Shown: positions 17,946 through 28,046 of the stretch, in pieces
How the letters are laid out: the number at the start of each line of letters is the position of its first letter
Position numbering within the stretch: position 1 is the stretch's first letter
Origin: Planctomycetota bacterium
Lineage (GTDB): Bacteria; Planctomycetota; Planctomycetia; Pirellulales; Pirellulaceae
DNA: 45,705 bases
NCBI GenBank assembly: GCA_017303505.1
Contig: JAFLCP010000055.1
Location: forward strand, 1-45,705
Direction of reading: 5' to 3'
The notes under the pieces: generated by a model
Databases searched by the model: none
Told to the model about the DNA's origin: nothing
The model's input: only the letters and a program-made list of their open reading frames with translations
Translations under genes and position numbers: made by a program

Positions 17946-17984
17946 GAGAAAAGGCTCCGACACCTACTGTCGAAGCCTTTTCTC
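17946..17984 (-). terminator. strong stem-loop terminator of the VWA gene
   Basis: 17-base arms (17946-17962 and 17968-17984) pair with a single non-Watson-Crick position around a five-base loop. On the minus strand the structure follows the VWA gene stop by about 40 bases and ends in TTTTCTCGTTTTC. It isolates the VWA gene from the sigma-factor unit. Confidence 0.85.
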
Positions 17985-18023
17985 TGTGTTGACTTGAACT
18001 GTCTTTCTAAGACGATCGCACCC

Positions 18024-20198
18024 CTAGAGCTTAGGTACAGGTCGCTTCGGCGGTGGCTTGGCTAACATCGCAGCCTGATCGTCCTGGGGAGGAGGCGGGA
18101 TGTTGTTGTTATTGTTCGGGTTATTTCGCATCGCAGCCGGCGGAGTTAAGTCCGTATATTCTTCAACCCACTTCCAACCCAATGGTTGTTTGAGTTCTCG
18201 AGAGGCCAGCAAGGCCCAAGGCGTACGAGGGTGGTTTTTGACAACCGACTCAAGCATGTCCCGAGCTTGCTGAGCTTCTTTTTCAGCTTTACTTCCCACG
18301 CTGATTTCGGCATCTGGAACCAAAACCCAAGTGTTGCTCTTTTCCTTTTCGAACTTCATGCCGCGCTTAGCTTTTGCCAACATCGCGTTATACCCTTCGG
18401 TTCGAACTTTGTGTGCCAATGTCATGCCCACCGAAAGATCGAATCCCGCCAACCAACGTATGTTGGATTCCTTCTCGCGGGCAGGCATGCCGGCAATCAA
18501 AATTTCCGCAAGTGACGATAATTTAGGTTCAAGCCGAGCTGCCGATTGTTGGGCTGTGGTCAACTCGGTAATGAATCGTGCTTCGTCTGATTTGATAAAT
18601 CGCAATTGCGTTGGATCGAAATCACCAACTCTCGCAAATTGAGCCGCCTTGATCAAAGATTGACGCAACGGGCTCTTCGCCACTCGTTGCATATACTCAT
18701 CTTTGGAAATGTACTCTGGTCGATATTGGAACATGCGCTCGGGATCGAAGAAGTACTCCATTCTCGAAGCGTAGGCACCAATTTCGCTCTCCCGAACGCG
18801 GCCATCGTACTTTCGATTTGGGTGAACGGTGAAGTAAATGCCACCCGTTTCGTAACACAATCGCGATAATGCAAAGGGGCCAAAACCAGAGTCAATCACC
18901 GGTTCTTCGAAATAGTTGTTATCGAACCCAATCTGCACACGTTCTGGGAAAATCGATTCAGGACCTTGGTCAACCTGAGCCCAGGTTGGAGTTTGGTCGA
19001 ACTGTGGATCTGGATCGATATAGCGAATGTAGGTGAATTCGCGTCCGAAAGGAGCTGGAGAACCAATCACATAAACGGGCATCGCGAACTGACGATAGAG
19101 CTTGATCGTGGACTCTAGGCCCTCGGCATCGTCACCTCGTTCGTCGGTGACAACAATCATCATGACGTTGCGTTCTGGTTCTTTCCGCGAACGAGTGCTG
19201 CGGAAATGTTTGTACTGTTCCGCGGCCAAATACAAGGCTGTGAAAACTTTTTCATTGCCTGTTGTATCGACCTCAATCGAGTCGATTGCCTTTTGGATTT
19301 CGCCCAACTCAGCTAATGGCTTTGGAGTAATCAAGTTGACATTGTCACCAAAGGCAACCACGCTGGTGAGCAATCGAGGGTCATCTTCTTTGCCCTTCAG
19401 GGTTTCGTCTGTTTGCTGAACAATTCCGAGTTCTTCATATATGCGATTGAATCGCTCTCGAATCTCTTTCTTGCGTTCATGCAAACTTCCCGATTGATCA
19501 AAGAGCCACACAACCAAGGTGGGCCGTTCTTCCATCATTTGCAAAATTTCATAGGTGACACGGTCGACAGCTCCGTCTGTGCCTGTCGCCCCAACACCAG
19601 TTAACCCTTTGGAAACTTGATTACTTTGCACCAAACCAACAACTTGCTGCACTTGGTACGACGCGTCGGTAAGAGCAAAATCTGCAGGTCGTTCAATCAC
19701 CGGAGTTGGGATATCGGAAATCTCCGCCATGGTTGGGGCCAGTGCGGCAGCCATGCCCGAGTTCCCAAGACTATTGGCACCAATTTCTTCCGTGGGTTCT
19801 TCGGAAAAGGCGATCTCATCGACCAAGCGAAACTCTTCCGGCTCTTCCACTCGTGGAACAGCGGACAGCATCAACATGGGGCTATCTTTTACCGCTTCAT
19901 AAATCGGGAAAGCTGCAAGGCCAACCAGCAAAACGACGTGAACGCCGAGGCTAATTAAAAATGCTTTGGTGTCGCGGTCGAACCAAACGATCTCGTCACC
20001 ATCCTCGTCGTCTTCCGATTCATCTTCTGAATCTTCATCCTCGATATCTTCTTCATCCAGATCCGAATCCAACTGGTCAGCAACGGAGGGATGTTGCGAG
20101 TTAGTTTCGCTCACAACACCAACGGCTGATGTTTCCAGTTCATTTTCGCCGCCGTCGAAATGTTCTTCCGACTCAGGGTTGTTGGGCCTTTTTAGCAT
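18024..20198 (-). CDS. membrane-anchored VWA-domain protein
   Basis: 724 residues from the ATG at 20198 (a TTG three codons earlier is also open). An N-terminal cytoplasmic part is extremely acidic (about residues 45-70, runs of Asp and Glu). It is followed by one TM (about 81-101, FLISLGVHVVLLVGLAAF) and a large extracytoplasmic portion. A von Willebrand factor A domain starts at about residue 226. VVWLFDQSGSLHERK gives a DxSGS MIDAS motif, and NVMMIVVTDERGDD provides the usual second-half strand and Asp. The C-terminus (about 690-724) is Asn-rich then Pro-rich. VWA proteins bind ligands through a metal; here the partner is unknown. A strong terminator follows the gene, and fabI lies upstream. 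Confidence 0.85.
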   Translation of the reverse strand: MLKRPNNPESEEHFDGGENELETSAVGVVSETNSQHPSVADQLDSDLDEEDIEDEDSEDESEDDEDGDEIVWFDRDTKAFLISLGVHVVLLVGLAAFPIYEAVKDSPMLMLSAVPRVEEPEEFRLVDEIAFSEEPTEEIGANSLGNSGMAAALAPTMAEISDIPTPVIERPADFALTDASYQVQQVVGLVQSNQVSKGLTGVGATGTDGAVDRVTYEILQMMEERPTLVVWLFDQSGSLHERKKEIRERFNRIYEELGIVQQTDETLKGKEDDPRLLTSVVAFGDNVNLITPKPLAELGEIQKAIDSIEVDTTGNEKVFTALYLAAEQYKHFRSTRSRKEPERNVMMIVVTDERGDDAEGLESTIKLYRQFAMPVYVIGSPAPFGREFTYIRYIDPDPQFDQTPTWAQVDQGPESIFPERVQIGFDNNYFEEPVIDSGFGPFALSRLCYETGGIYFTVHPNRKYDGRVRESEIGAYASRMEYFFDPERMFQYRPEYISKDEYMQRVAKSPLRQSLIKAAQFARVGDFDPTQLRFIKSDEARFITELTTAQQSAARLEPKLSSLAEILIAGMPAREKESNIRWLAGFDLSVGMTLAHKVRTEGYNAMLAKAKRGMKFEKEKSNTWVLVPDAEISVGSKAEKEAQQARDMLESVVKNHPRTPWALLASRELKQPLGWKWVEEYTDLTPPAAMRNNPNNNNNIPPPPQDDQAAMLAKPPPKRPVPKL

Positions 20199-20361
20199 CG
20201 TTACCAATGACCTCGCGGACGAAATACGTAAAACTTCCTGTCGCTACATTCGTTCATTGTCTCCCCAAGTCGGGGATAAAGCAACTATTTTTCAGCGCAT
20301 AGGCCTATAGTCGATGTACCCATCGAAAATGGAAAAATATTGTCACTTCTCTGGGTGGGTA

Positions 20362-21180
20362 CTACTTTAGGCGGTCCAGCAGTCGACCTGGGCTTCCCAT
20401 CGCGTTGTATCCACCATCTACGTGCAAAATCTCACCTGTAATGCCATCACTTAGGGGGGATAGCAGAAAAGCTCCAGATCGCCCTACTTCTTGGTGGGTT
20501 ACATTGCGTGCCAGCGGCGCCATGTACTCATACAGCTTCAACATCTCATCGACGCCCGCTGCACTTCCAGCCAGCGTTCGTAGTGGACCGGCGCTGATCG
20601 CATTGACTCGAACTGCCGATGGCCCCAAGTCATATGCCAGATAGCGAACACAGGCTTCAAGAGCCGCTTTGCAGATCCCCATCACGTTATAGCCGGGGAC
20701 AATCTTTTCGCCCCCGAAATAGGTCATCGCACAAATCGATGCACCGGAATTCAAGATTGGACGAGCAAATTTGCTCACAGCCAACAAGCTGTAGGCGCTG
20801 ATATCCATCGCTAACTTAAAGCCTTCGCGGCCCGTTTCGATGGTGTCGTTATCAAGGTCCTTGCGGTCAGCAAAGGCTACAGAATGCAACAAAAAGTCGA
20901 TTTTGCCGAAGTGTTCCTCGGTAGTTTTCATGACGCTCTGGATGTTCTCATCATTCTGCACATCCAATGGCACCAAGAACTTCGCATTGTCCTTGTAGTC
21001 GTCCGTTAGTTGGCTGACGCGGCGACGATTTCGCTGCCGTTCGTCATCAGCTCGATCTGGCAAATGGGTAAAGCCGCAAACGCCACCCTGCTCCATAATT
21101 TCTTTCGCGATTGCCCAAGCGATCGAACGATCATTGGCCACGCCAATAATCAGGCCCTTTTTTCCTTCAAATGGTTTCAT
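20362..21180 (-). CDS. fabI: enoyl-[acyl-carrier-protein] reductase (NADH) FabI
   Basis: 272 residues. It reduces enoyl-ACP in the last step of each fatty-acid elongation cycle. It is an SDR-fold enzyme with the FabI version of the nucleotide loop (GLIIGVANDRSIAWAIAK). The catalytic motif Tyr-x6-Lys is Y164-NVMGIC-K171, with the additional conserved Tyr at 154 (AMTYFGGEKIVPGY). The ending RSGAFLLSPLSDGITGEILHVDGG is typical. The ATG at 21180 is preceded by AGGAAA at suitable spacing, whereas a longer open frame to 21222 has no such support. The residues around the triclosan pocket cannot be judged further by eye. It stands alone, flanked by proC upstream and the VWA gene downstream on the same strand. 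Confidence 0.95.
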   Translation of the reverse strand: MKPFEGKKGLIIGVANDRSIAWAIAKEIMEQGGVCGFTHLPDRADDERQRNRRRVSQLTDDYKDNAKFLVPLDVQNDENIQSVMKTTEEHFGKIDFLLHSVAFADRKDLDNDTIETGREGFKLAMDISAYSLLAVSKFARPILNSGASICAMTYFGGEKIVPGYNVMGICKAALEACVRYLAYDLGPSAVRVNAISAGPLRTLAGSAAGVDEMLKLYEYMAPLARNVTHQEVGRSGAFLLSPLSDGITGEILHVDGGYNAMGSPGRLLDRLK

Positions 21181-21385
21181 AGGAGCGTTTCCTGTAAAGT
21201 CTATATTCAAATAAAGGGGCAAACTGAGCCCTTACGTTTCCTTGAGCCAGCCCTACTATCGCAGGGCGATTCCAGTGTAAGTGTGCAGGGTATTGGAAAG
21301 AGCTACGGAGGAAAAGGGGAGAACTCCCTAGTGATTTCTGCGTAGCTCGGTCACGAATAAGCAAACGTATGTTGGAAATTGGTTT

Positions 21386-22207
21386 CTAACCCTGTCCCAA
21401 CTGACGACTGCGTTCGGTTGCAGCCTTGACGGCTTCTATGAATGCGGCCCGAATTCCATGTTTTTCAAGCTCGCCAATGGCTGCGATGGTCGTACCAGCT
21501 GGGCTCGCCACACGATCCTTGAGTTCACCTGGGTGTTCACCGGTTTTTAGAACCATGGTTGCAGCTCCGAGCAGAGTTTGGGCTGCTAACTGAATGGCGA
21601 CCTTTCGAGGTAATCCCACGGCAACGCCGCCATCGGCCAACGCATCAATGACCATAAACGCATACGCAGGTCCCGAGCCTGATACACCGGTTACTGCGTG
21701 CAACATATCATCTTCAACATGATGAACAGTCCCCACCGAGCCCATTAAATGTTCGACCCAGTTGCGATCTTCGGCACTAGCGCCCGGCAAAGCAGCAATC
21801 CCACTGGCACCAGCTTGCACTTGGCATGGGGTGTTGGGCATCACACGCACAATTCGCTTGGTGCCAAGACCCGTTTCCAGGTTGGCCAATGAGATTCCCG
21901 CCACAACAGAAATGATCAAGTGCTTGGGCGAAATTTGATTGGCTAGTTCACCCATAACTTTCAATAACACCTGTGGCTTCACTGCCAACACTGCAGAGTC
22001 GCAAGTGTTAAAGAGGTCCGCCAAACTTGGTGCGAGCCTGGCAGCTGGAAACTTCTCGCGCAGCTTGGCTTGAGCTTCGAGCGAAGTGTCGAAGAAAACA
22101 AGCTTATCTTCCTGGAGCAAGCCTGAGTGAATCGCTCCCGATGCCAAGGCAGTAGCCATTTGGCCGCCACCAATAAAACCCAACGTGGAGGAATGGGATT
22201 GTTTCAT
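21386..22207 (-). CDS. proC: pyrroline-5-carboxylate reductase ProC
   Basis: 273 residues, the usual length. It catalyses the last step of proline synthesis, reducing pyrroline-5-carboxylate with NAD(P)H. The N-terminal Rossmann motif is LGFIGGGQMATALASG. The central VLAVKPQVL and RIVRVMPNTPCQVQAGASGI blocks are diagnostic, as is the C-terminal ALADGGVAVGLPRKVAIQLAAQTLLGAA and HPGELKDRVASPAGTTIAAI dimerisation/active-site region. The proA and proB genes are not in the window. The start ATG at 22207 is unambiguous in context. Confidence 0.96.
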   Translation of the reverse strand: MKQSHSSTLGFIGGGQMATALASGAIHSGLLQEDKLVFFDTSLEAQAKLREKFPAARLAPSLADLFNTCDSAVLAVKPQVLLKVMGELANQISPKHLIISVVAGISLANLETGLGTKRIVRVMPNTPCQVQAGASGIAALPGASAEDRNWVEHLMGSVGTVHHVEDDMLHAVTGVSGSGPAYAFMVIDALADGGVAVGLPRKVAIQLAAQTLLGAATMVLKTGEHPGELKDRVASPAGTTIAAIGELEKHGIRAAFIEAVKAATERSRQLGQG

Positions 22208-22380
22208 GGTTGGGCTCCTGGAAATGAAACCGACTCGGCGTAAATCGAGTCGAGCAATAGTCTGTTTAGTAATCGAACGGGTTGAAGGGGCAAACGTGAG
22301 GCTACTAAATGATAACCGAATTCTCTTTCGCTATGTTCCCGCGAGCTTGTTGCGATTTGTCGCAATCATGCCCTAAATTT

Positions 22381-23154
22381 CTAACTTCGCTTCGTCCAGC
22401 GTTGAAGGGCTAGGCGGTGTAATGTCTGCAGTGCACCTGAAGCATCTTTCCATGAAATCTTCGACTTACCAAGTTGTCTGTTGACGTAATGGATGGGAAG
22501 TTCTTCGATCGCAGCACCGCTTTGGTGCAGTGTCCACAACAGCTCTTGAAGCGAACCATAACCATTGCAAGTGAGTTGTTCCCAATCCAATCGCTTTAAA
22601 TAGTCGGAGTTATACGCGCGAAACGATCCGCTCCAATCACCAATCTTGAGACCTAGCAGCAAGCGGGCATAGGCATTAATCGCCTTACTAATGGATCGCC
22701 GCAAAAAGGACAAACCAGTGATTCGCCCCCCTGGAACATAGCGGGAGCCTATCGCTATTCCGCAAGGCGAATTCGCGCGAGTAGTCGCCGCAATCAACTT
22801 GGGAATCTCGATTGGATCATGACTGAAATCAGCATCTAGGTTAACAATGCGATCGTAGTTATGGTCCACTCCGTACTTCAGTCCCGCTCGAATCGCACTT
22901 CCTAACCCGAGTTTTCCTGATCGTGCAATGAGATGCAGTCTGGGGTTATGTTGGCGTTCCGTCTCGACCCACTTGCCAGTCCCATCGGGTGAATTGTCGT
23001 CGACTACCAATATGTCTGCAGCAGGTGCATGTTGGCTAATGGACTCAACCAGCGAAGGTAAGTTTTCTCGCTCGTTGTAGGTGCAAACCATAACCAAGCA
23101 GCGGAGGCCAGTTGGCTGGCCTCCGGTATTGATCGGAGTTGTCTCGTTATTCAC
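22381..23154 (-). CDS. polyprenol-phosphate mannose synthase-like glycosyltransferase (GT2)
   Basis: 257 residues from a GTG at 23154; a TTG at 23160 is also open, but AGTAGG lies six bases before the GTG and abuts the TTG. The GT-A fold signatures are MVCTYNERENLPSLV, ILVVDDNSPDGTG, the metal-binding LDADFSHDP and GSRYVPGGRI. These fit the DPM1-like branch of family 2, which transfers mannose (or another sugar) from a nucleotide sugar to a polyprenyl phosphate. There is no C-terminal membrane domain, so it is the soluble type. The gene starts only a few bases after leuS and is likely co-transcribed with it. The exact donor sugar is uncertain. Confidence 0.85.
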   Translation of the reverse strand: MNNETTPINTGGQPTGLRCLVMVCTYNERENLPSLVESISQHAPAADILVVDDNSPDGTGKWVETERQHNPRLHLIARSGKLGLGSAIRAGLKYGVDHNYDRIVNLDADFSHDPIEIPKLIAATTRANSPCGIAIGSRYVPGGRITGLSFLRRSISKAINAYARLLLGLKIGDWSGSFRAYNSDYLKRLDWEQLTCNGYGSLQELLWTLHQSGAAIEELPIHYVNRQLGKSKISWKDASGALQTLHRLALQRWTKRS

Positions 23155-23161
23155 CGTCAAC

Positions 23162-25999
23162 CTACTTGATCACGAAGTTTACCAGCCGTCCTGGAACGAT
23201 AACTTTCTTGACGATTTCCTTACCGGCAACCATTTCGGCAATCTTCTCATTTTGCAATGCAGCTTGCTCTAAACCAGCTGCATCGAGATCCGCGGGAACG
23301 CTGATTTTGCCGCGTACTTTGCCATTGACTTGAACTGGGATTTCAATCTCGGCAAGTACTAGCATCGCAGGATCAAATTGCGGCCATGGTTCATAAGCCA
23401 ATGTGGCCTTGTTTCCCAAAAGACTCCAAAGTTCTTCGGCGATATGCGGTGCCAATGGCGAGAGCAAAAGCACAAATTGGCTCATCGTTTGTCGAGGGCG
23501 ATGAACCTCTTTCGTGAAGAAGTTCACGAACTCCATCATTCTCGCGATCGCCGTATTAAAACCGAGGTTTTCGAGGTCACGCGTGACGGCTTCAATCGTG
23601 CGATGAAGCATTCGGTTTTGTTCCGGAGAAGGAGGCGTGTCTACAATCTGTTCGGTTAGTTGAATCTCTTCTGAACGGAAATCGACAATCATTCGCCACA
23701 CACGATCCAAGAAATTGCGGACCCCCGCTACGCCCTGCATGCTCCATGGCTTGGTCGCTTCCAAGGGACCCATGAACATTTCATAAAGACGCAACGAGTC
23801 AGCCCCATATTCTTTGACGATGTCGTCGGGGTTAACGACATTGCCTCGAGCTTTCGACATCTTGTACGATCGGCTATCGACACGAATCTGTGGTGCATCT
23901 TTCAAAACGAAAAGATCACCTGATTTGGTCACTGCATCTTCGCTGACTTTGATGATCGAGCATTTTTCTTTCGTTGACGGATCGAAGTACGAACCATCAT
24001 CTGCTTCAACCGCTTCATTAAAGCTAACCCATTTTCCGCTCTCGCACTTCATCGCATGAAACTCGACTTCGCCAAGAATCATCCCTTGGTTGATCAGTTT
24101 TTGAAACGGTTCAACCGTGCTGACATAACCGCGATCGTAGAGGACTTTATGCCAGAAGCGTGCGTACAACAAATGCAACACGGCATGCTCAGCTCCACCG
24201 ACATAAAGGTCGACTGGCATCCAAGCTTTTTCTTTGGCCGGATCGATAAGAGCCTTATCGTTTTTGGGGTCAATAAATCTTAGATAGTACCAACACGACC
24301 CCGCCCATTGTGGCATCGTGTTCGTTTCACGTCGGTAGCGTTTTCCATCCAATTCGACATACAACCACGAAGCATCTGCCTTACCCAATGGTGGTTCCGG
24401 TTTACCGTGTGGTTTGTAGTCTTCTAGATGCGGCAAGTCGACTGGCAGCTGTTCTACAGGGACAGCTCGCACTCGACCGTTAGGCCGACCATCCTCACCC
24501 AATTCAAGAAGAATTGGGAATGGCTCGCCCCAAAAACGTTGACGACTGAAGAGCCAGTCACGGAGTTTGTAATTTACGGCCTCGCAGCCGAAGCCAGCTT
24601 TCGTCAGATCGCCGGTAATGCGTGATTTACATTCCGCTGTTTCAAGACCATCGTAGCGGCCGCTGTTGATGGCGATACCGTAACCTGCAAAGCAACCTTC
24701 ACTCGCGGTTGAATCTGCCGCATCAGCCGATTTACCCACTTTCGGTTCGACCACAAGTTTGATTTCAAGTCCGAACTGTTGGGCGAATTCATAGTCGCGT
24801 TCATCGTGCGCGGGCACTGCCATGATAGCACCGGTACCGTAACTCGCCAGAACGTAATCGGCGATCCAGATCGGAATGGGGGAGCCATTGATCGGATTAA
24901 TGGCATAACTTCCGGTAAAGACGCCCGTCTTTTTCTTTTCGCCTTCCGTTCGTTCGCGATCGCTCTTGAACGAAGCCGCTTGACAGTAAGCTTCGACGGC
25001 ACTCTTTTGAGCGGTCGTTGTTAGGGACTTCACCAATTTATGTTCCGGTGCGATAACCATGTAGGTTGCACCAAACAAGGTATCGGGACGAGTGGTGTAG
25101 ATTCTCAGCACATCATCGCCTGGAACTTCGGGAAAGCCAGTGGCTTGTCGCGAGTTCTTCCAACTTTCAAAGCTATCTTTGGCACCGATGTAAAAATCAA
25201 CTTCAGCACCTTGGCTTCGACCGATCCAATCCGATTGAAGCTTCTTGATACTCGGAGACCAATCTAAGTCATCGAGGTCGCCGAGAAGACGATCGGCATA
25301 TGCAGTGATTCGCAACATCCATTGTCGCAATGGAATGCGTTGTACGGGATGACTACCACGCTCGCTCTTGCCATCGATCACTTCTTCATTAGCGAGCACC
25401 GTACCAAGAGCCGGACACCAATTCACTAGCGCATCATCTTGGTAAGCCAAGCGGAAACGATCGCGATAGGCGTCAACTGCGTGCTCGCCTTCAGCCTTTA
25501 CTGATTCAGGAATAGGCAATTCGGCAATCGGACGCCCTTTTTTCATTTTGGCGTCGTACCATGTATCGAACAGCACGAGAAAGATGAACTGAGTCCACTT
25601 GAAGTAATCAACGTCGGTCGTGGCCAGCACACGATCCCAGTCGTAACTGAAACCGAGCATCTTCAATTGGCGAGTGAAGTTGGCAATATTGTCTTCGGTT
25701 GATTTGCGTGGAGGAGTGTTGGTGCGAATCGCGTATTCTTCTGCAGGCAAACCGAAAGCATCAAACCCCATGGGGTGTAGTACTGTTTTCCCGCGCATGC
25801 GTTCGAAGCGGCAAACAATGTCCGTTGCCGTGTAACCCTCAGGGTGACCAACATGCAATCCTTGACCACTTGGGTAAGGGAACATATCGAGGACATACAG
25901 TTTCTTGCCGGCAGGAAGCTCCGGCGTCTTGAAGGTTTTGTTTGTTTCCCAAAAGGACTGCCATTTAGGTTCGATCGAAGCTGGATTGTATCGAGGCAT
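23162..25999 (-). CDS. leuS: leucine--tRNA ligase
   Basis: 945 residues. It charges tRNA(Leu) with leucine in the cytosol. The class I HIGH motif is H49-V-G-H52 ([20 protein letters not shown]). The CP1 editing domain is recognisable by [19 protein letters not shown] and the [19 protein letters not shown] motif with its editing Asp. [14 protein letters not shown] precedes the synthetic-site half. The catalytic lysine loop reads KMSKA (713-717) in place of the usual KMSKS, and an extra segment of several tens of residues ([20 protein letters not shown]... onward) precedes it. The C-terminal domain ([14 protein letters not shown]) is present. No T-box or leader was recognised upstream. Confidence 0.96.
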   Translation of the reverse strand: MPRYNPASIEPKWQSFWETNKTFKTPELPAGKKLYVLDMFPYPSGQGLHVGHPEGYTATDIVCRFERMRGKTVLHPMGFDAFGLPAEEYAIRTNTPPRKSTEDNIANFTRQLKMLGFSYDWDRVLATTDVDYFKWTQFIFLVLFDTWYDAKMKKGRPIAELPIPESVKAEGEHAVDAYRDRFRLAYQDDALVNWCPALGTVLANEEVIDGKSERGSHPVQRIPLRQWMLRITAYADRLLGDLDDLDWSPSIKKLQSDWIGRSQGAEVDFYIGAKDSFESWKNSRQATGFPEVPGDDVLRIYTTRPDTLFGATYMVIAPEHKLVKSLTTTAQKSAVEAYCQAASFKSDRERTEGEKKKTGVFTGSYAINPINGSPIPIWIADYVLASYGTGAIMAVPAHDERDYEFAQQFGLEIKLVVEPKVGKSADAADSTASEGCFAGYGIAINSGRYDGLETAECKSRITGDLTKAGFGCEAVNYKLRDWLFSRQRFWGEPFPILLELGEDGRPNGRVRAVPVEQLPVDLPHLEDYKPHGKPEPPLGKADASWLYVELDGKRYRRETNTMPQWAGSCWYYLRFIDPKNDKALIDPAKEKAWMPVDLYVGGAEHAVLHLLYARFWHKVLYDRGYVSTVEPFQKLINQGMILGEVEFHAMKCESGKWVSFNEAVEADDGSYFDPSTKEKCSIIKVSEDAVTKSGDLFVLKDAPQIRVDSRSYKMSKARGNVVNPDDIVKEYGADSLRLYEMFMGPLEATKPWSMQGVAGVRNFLDRVWRMIVDFRSEEIQLTEQIVDTPPSPEQNRMLHRTIEAVTRDLENLGFNTAIARMMEFVNFFTKEVHRPRQTMSQFVLLLSPLAPHIAEELWSLLGNKATLAYEPWPQFDPAMLVLAEIEIPVQVNGKVRGKISVPADLDAAGLEQAALQNEKIAEMVAGKEIVKKVIVPGRLVNFVIK

Positions 26000-26393
26000 T
26001 GAGTGATCAGCAGGGAATAAGGGATTTCGAAAGAGAGCAAAAACAAAATCGGATGAATGCCGCCCTCGGCCAAATTGGAAAGCTACATTTTAACAAATGC
26101 TAGGACTATATGAGGGGGGGAGGCGGTTCAACAAACTGTCTAATTCAGTTTTTCCGAGGTTGTAGTCACTTTTAAGAACCCGGTTTGGCCTCACGATTTG
26201 GCCCTATCTTGAGGGTGTTAGAACCCGCAAATTCGGAACCTCGCGAACTTGTTTCCCTTGGTTTTTCTGGTTTCGATTCAATAATTCGAGTCGACCGTTG
26301 ACGCAGTCCCTGAATATGGCATCAAACATTAGCGATCTCCTGCGATCGTCTTTAGTCGAATTTCGTTTTTTAGGTAAATGGTTGGAATCGCGT
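26000..26393. other. divergent intergenic region leuS / secreted protein
   Basis: The 394-base spacer between the leuS start (-) and the exported-protein start (+) should carry both promoters. A possible -35-like TTGACG lies at 26298, but I cannot match a convincing -10 box. A run of G residues is at about 26115. No RNA gene or repeat was recognised. Confidence 0.5.
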
Positions 26394-28046
26394 ATGTTCG
26401 CTATGAAAAAGTCGATCCAAACGGTTTTGCTCGCTTCAGCAATAGCCAACGTCGCCGGTTCCACCGCCCAGGCCCAATGTCTGTTAGATATTTTCGGGTG
26501 GGGCAAGTCGTCCAGCACTCCTAACCCAAGTGCTCCTCCTACCTATCCATATTCATCAAACTACCCAGTTGTTCCAGCAGGCTATCCGATCCAAGGTCAG
26601 CCAGTTGTCGGTGGAATGCCTTACTCTGCTGGTTATGCAGGGATTCCGCAGAGCGCGATTAGTTTGGGAGCACCGACCAACTACAACACAAGTTACTTTC
26701 CTGTACCGACAACGTACTATCGCCCTGTAACCACCACAGATCCTCGCACAGGTCAGCAAGTGACTACGATGATGCCTTGCACCTCTTATCAGATGCAAGC
26801 ACTTCGGTCCCCCGCTTGGTCTTTAGGGCAATGGGTTCACGGTGGTAATCAAGTGCCGATGGTACCTGCGGGACCGTTGCCCGCTGCCACTAGCAGTCCT
26901 GGTTTGACGCCTCCTGGCGGAACACCGACAGCCTTATCGAGCGGCTTGTCGAATACTGCAGATCCAAACGCTGTGCCAACGCTCCCTGCAATCAACCCAA
27001 CATTGCCAGTATATGGAACTCAAGTTCAAAGCGGTTACGGTAACCCGAATGTTGTCGCTAATCCTCAAAACCAATGGGGTACATATAACAACGGCGTCGT
27101 TTCAGCGAACTACTTGCCAAGCACTGCACCCGGTACTTATGGCAATGCCGCTCCGGTACCAAATTCCAGTGGCGTTCCAACAGGTGTTTATCCAAGTGAT
27201 TGGAACGTTCCGGTAAATAACCCAACCTATCCCAACACTACGGCATATCCCAATACGACTGTGAATGGAGTTTATCCGAACGGTTACGCTCCTGCTGCGG
27301 GATATAGTGCGCCTGTTACGAGCGATACCTACCCCTCCCTGCCAGCCGATCAACAGTATCGATCTGCACCGATGTTTTCGGCTCAACCAAGCGGTGGGCA
27401 GGCTGGTTCAGTACAACCAGGTTCAATGCAACCTTGGGACGCAAATCAACCGTCGAATTCAGTGCAACCAAACAACGCGGTGAACGATCCGGAGGCAAAC
27501 ATTAAGCCCGTTTTGCCACCAGACGATTCCACCAGTCGTTTCCAAAGAAAACCGGATCCGAGCTTGTTGTCGAGCAACGGCAATGAAGGAAAGATTCAGA
27601 GTGTGGTACGACAACCAACGGCTGATATGCGCGAGATGAGCAGCAAGAGTATCGAGCGAGTGCCGAACACTTTCAAAGATGAATTGAATCTCCCTGCCCC
27701 GCCAACTCTGGGCACCGATTCCAAGCCAACAGCGAATGGAAACGGGACTTTAGGACCCGCTCTGAAACCAATTCCATTACCTGATGGATTTGATGCCGAA
27801 CCACAATGGAATCCAAGCCTTTTGAATTCCAGCGATAAGACAGCTGCCGTTCAAACGCTTGAGCAAGCTGCCAAGAAAGCGTCGCCGGCCAAGGTAACCA
27901 ATGATGATGTGCGCTGGGCGAGCTTCGCGGAAACATCGTCTGCTGCTAAACCAAGTGAAAGTGGTCGACGTCCTGTGATGACATCGACTCCCAAGAGCGA
28001 AAACAAATCTCGCTACGATGCCAGCGGCTGGAAGTCGGCGAAGTAG
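26394..28046 (+). CDS. secreted low-complexity Pro/Asn/Tyr/Gly-rich protein
   Basis: About 550 residues. The ATG at 26394 gives the signal peptide MFAMKKSIQTVLLASAIANV...AQA, with cleavage near residue 27. Residues about 40-330 are rich in Pro, Tyr, Asn, Gly and Thr, with short degenerate repeats such as YPNTTAYPNTTVNGVYPNGY, and contain TYYRPVTTTDPRTGQQVTTMMPCTSYQ, a motif I associate with planctomycete exported proteins. The C-terminal 200 residues are hydrophilic and Lys/Ser-rich. No enzymatic domain is visible, so a cell-surface or wall-associated structural role is possible but unproven. A longer start to 26298 lacks a signal-like N-terminus. The stop codon is formed by the first base triplets of a REP-like palindrome. 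Confidence 0.75.
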   Translation: MFAMKKSIQTVLLASAIANVAGSTAQAQCLLDIFGWGKSSSTPNPSAPPTYPYSSNYPVVPAGYPIQGQPVVGGMPYSAGYAGIPQSAISLGAPTNYNTSYFPVPTTYYRPVTTTDPRTGQQVTTMMPCTSYQMQALRSPAWSLGQWVHGGNQVPMVPAGPLPAATSSPGLTPPGGTPTALSSGLSNTADPNAVPTLPAINPTLPVYGTQVQSGYGNPNVVANPQNQWGTYNNGVVSANYLPSTAPGTYGNAAPVPNSSGVPTGVYPSDWNVPVNNPTYPNTTAYPNTTVNGVYPNGYAPAAGYSAPVTSDTYPSLPADQQYRSAPMFSAQPSGGQAGSVQPGSMQPWDANQPSNSVQPNNAVNDPEANIKPVLPPDDSTSRFQRKPDPSLLSSNGNEGKIQSVVRQPTADMREMSSKSIERVPNTFKDELNLPAPPTLGTDSKPTANGNGTLGPALKPIPLPDGFDAEPQWNPSLLNSSDKTAAVQTLEQAAKKASPAKVTNDDVRWASFAETSSAAKPSESGRRPVMTSTPKSENKSRYDASGWKSAK

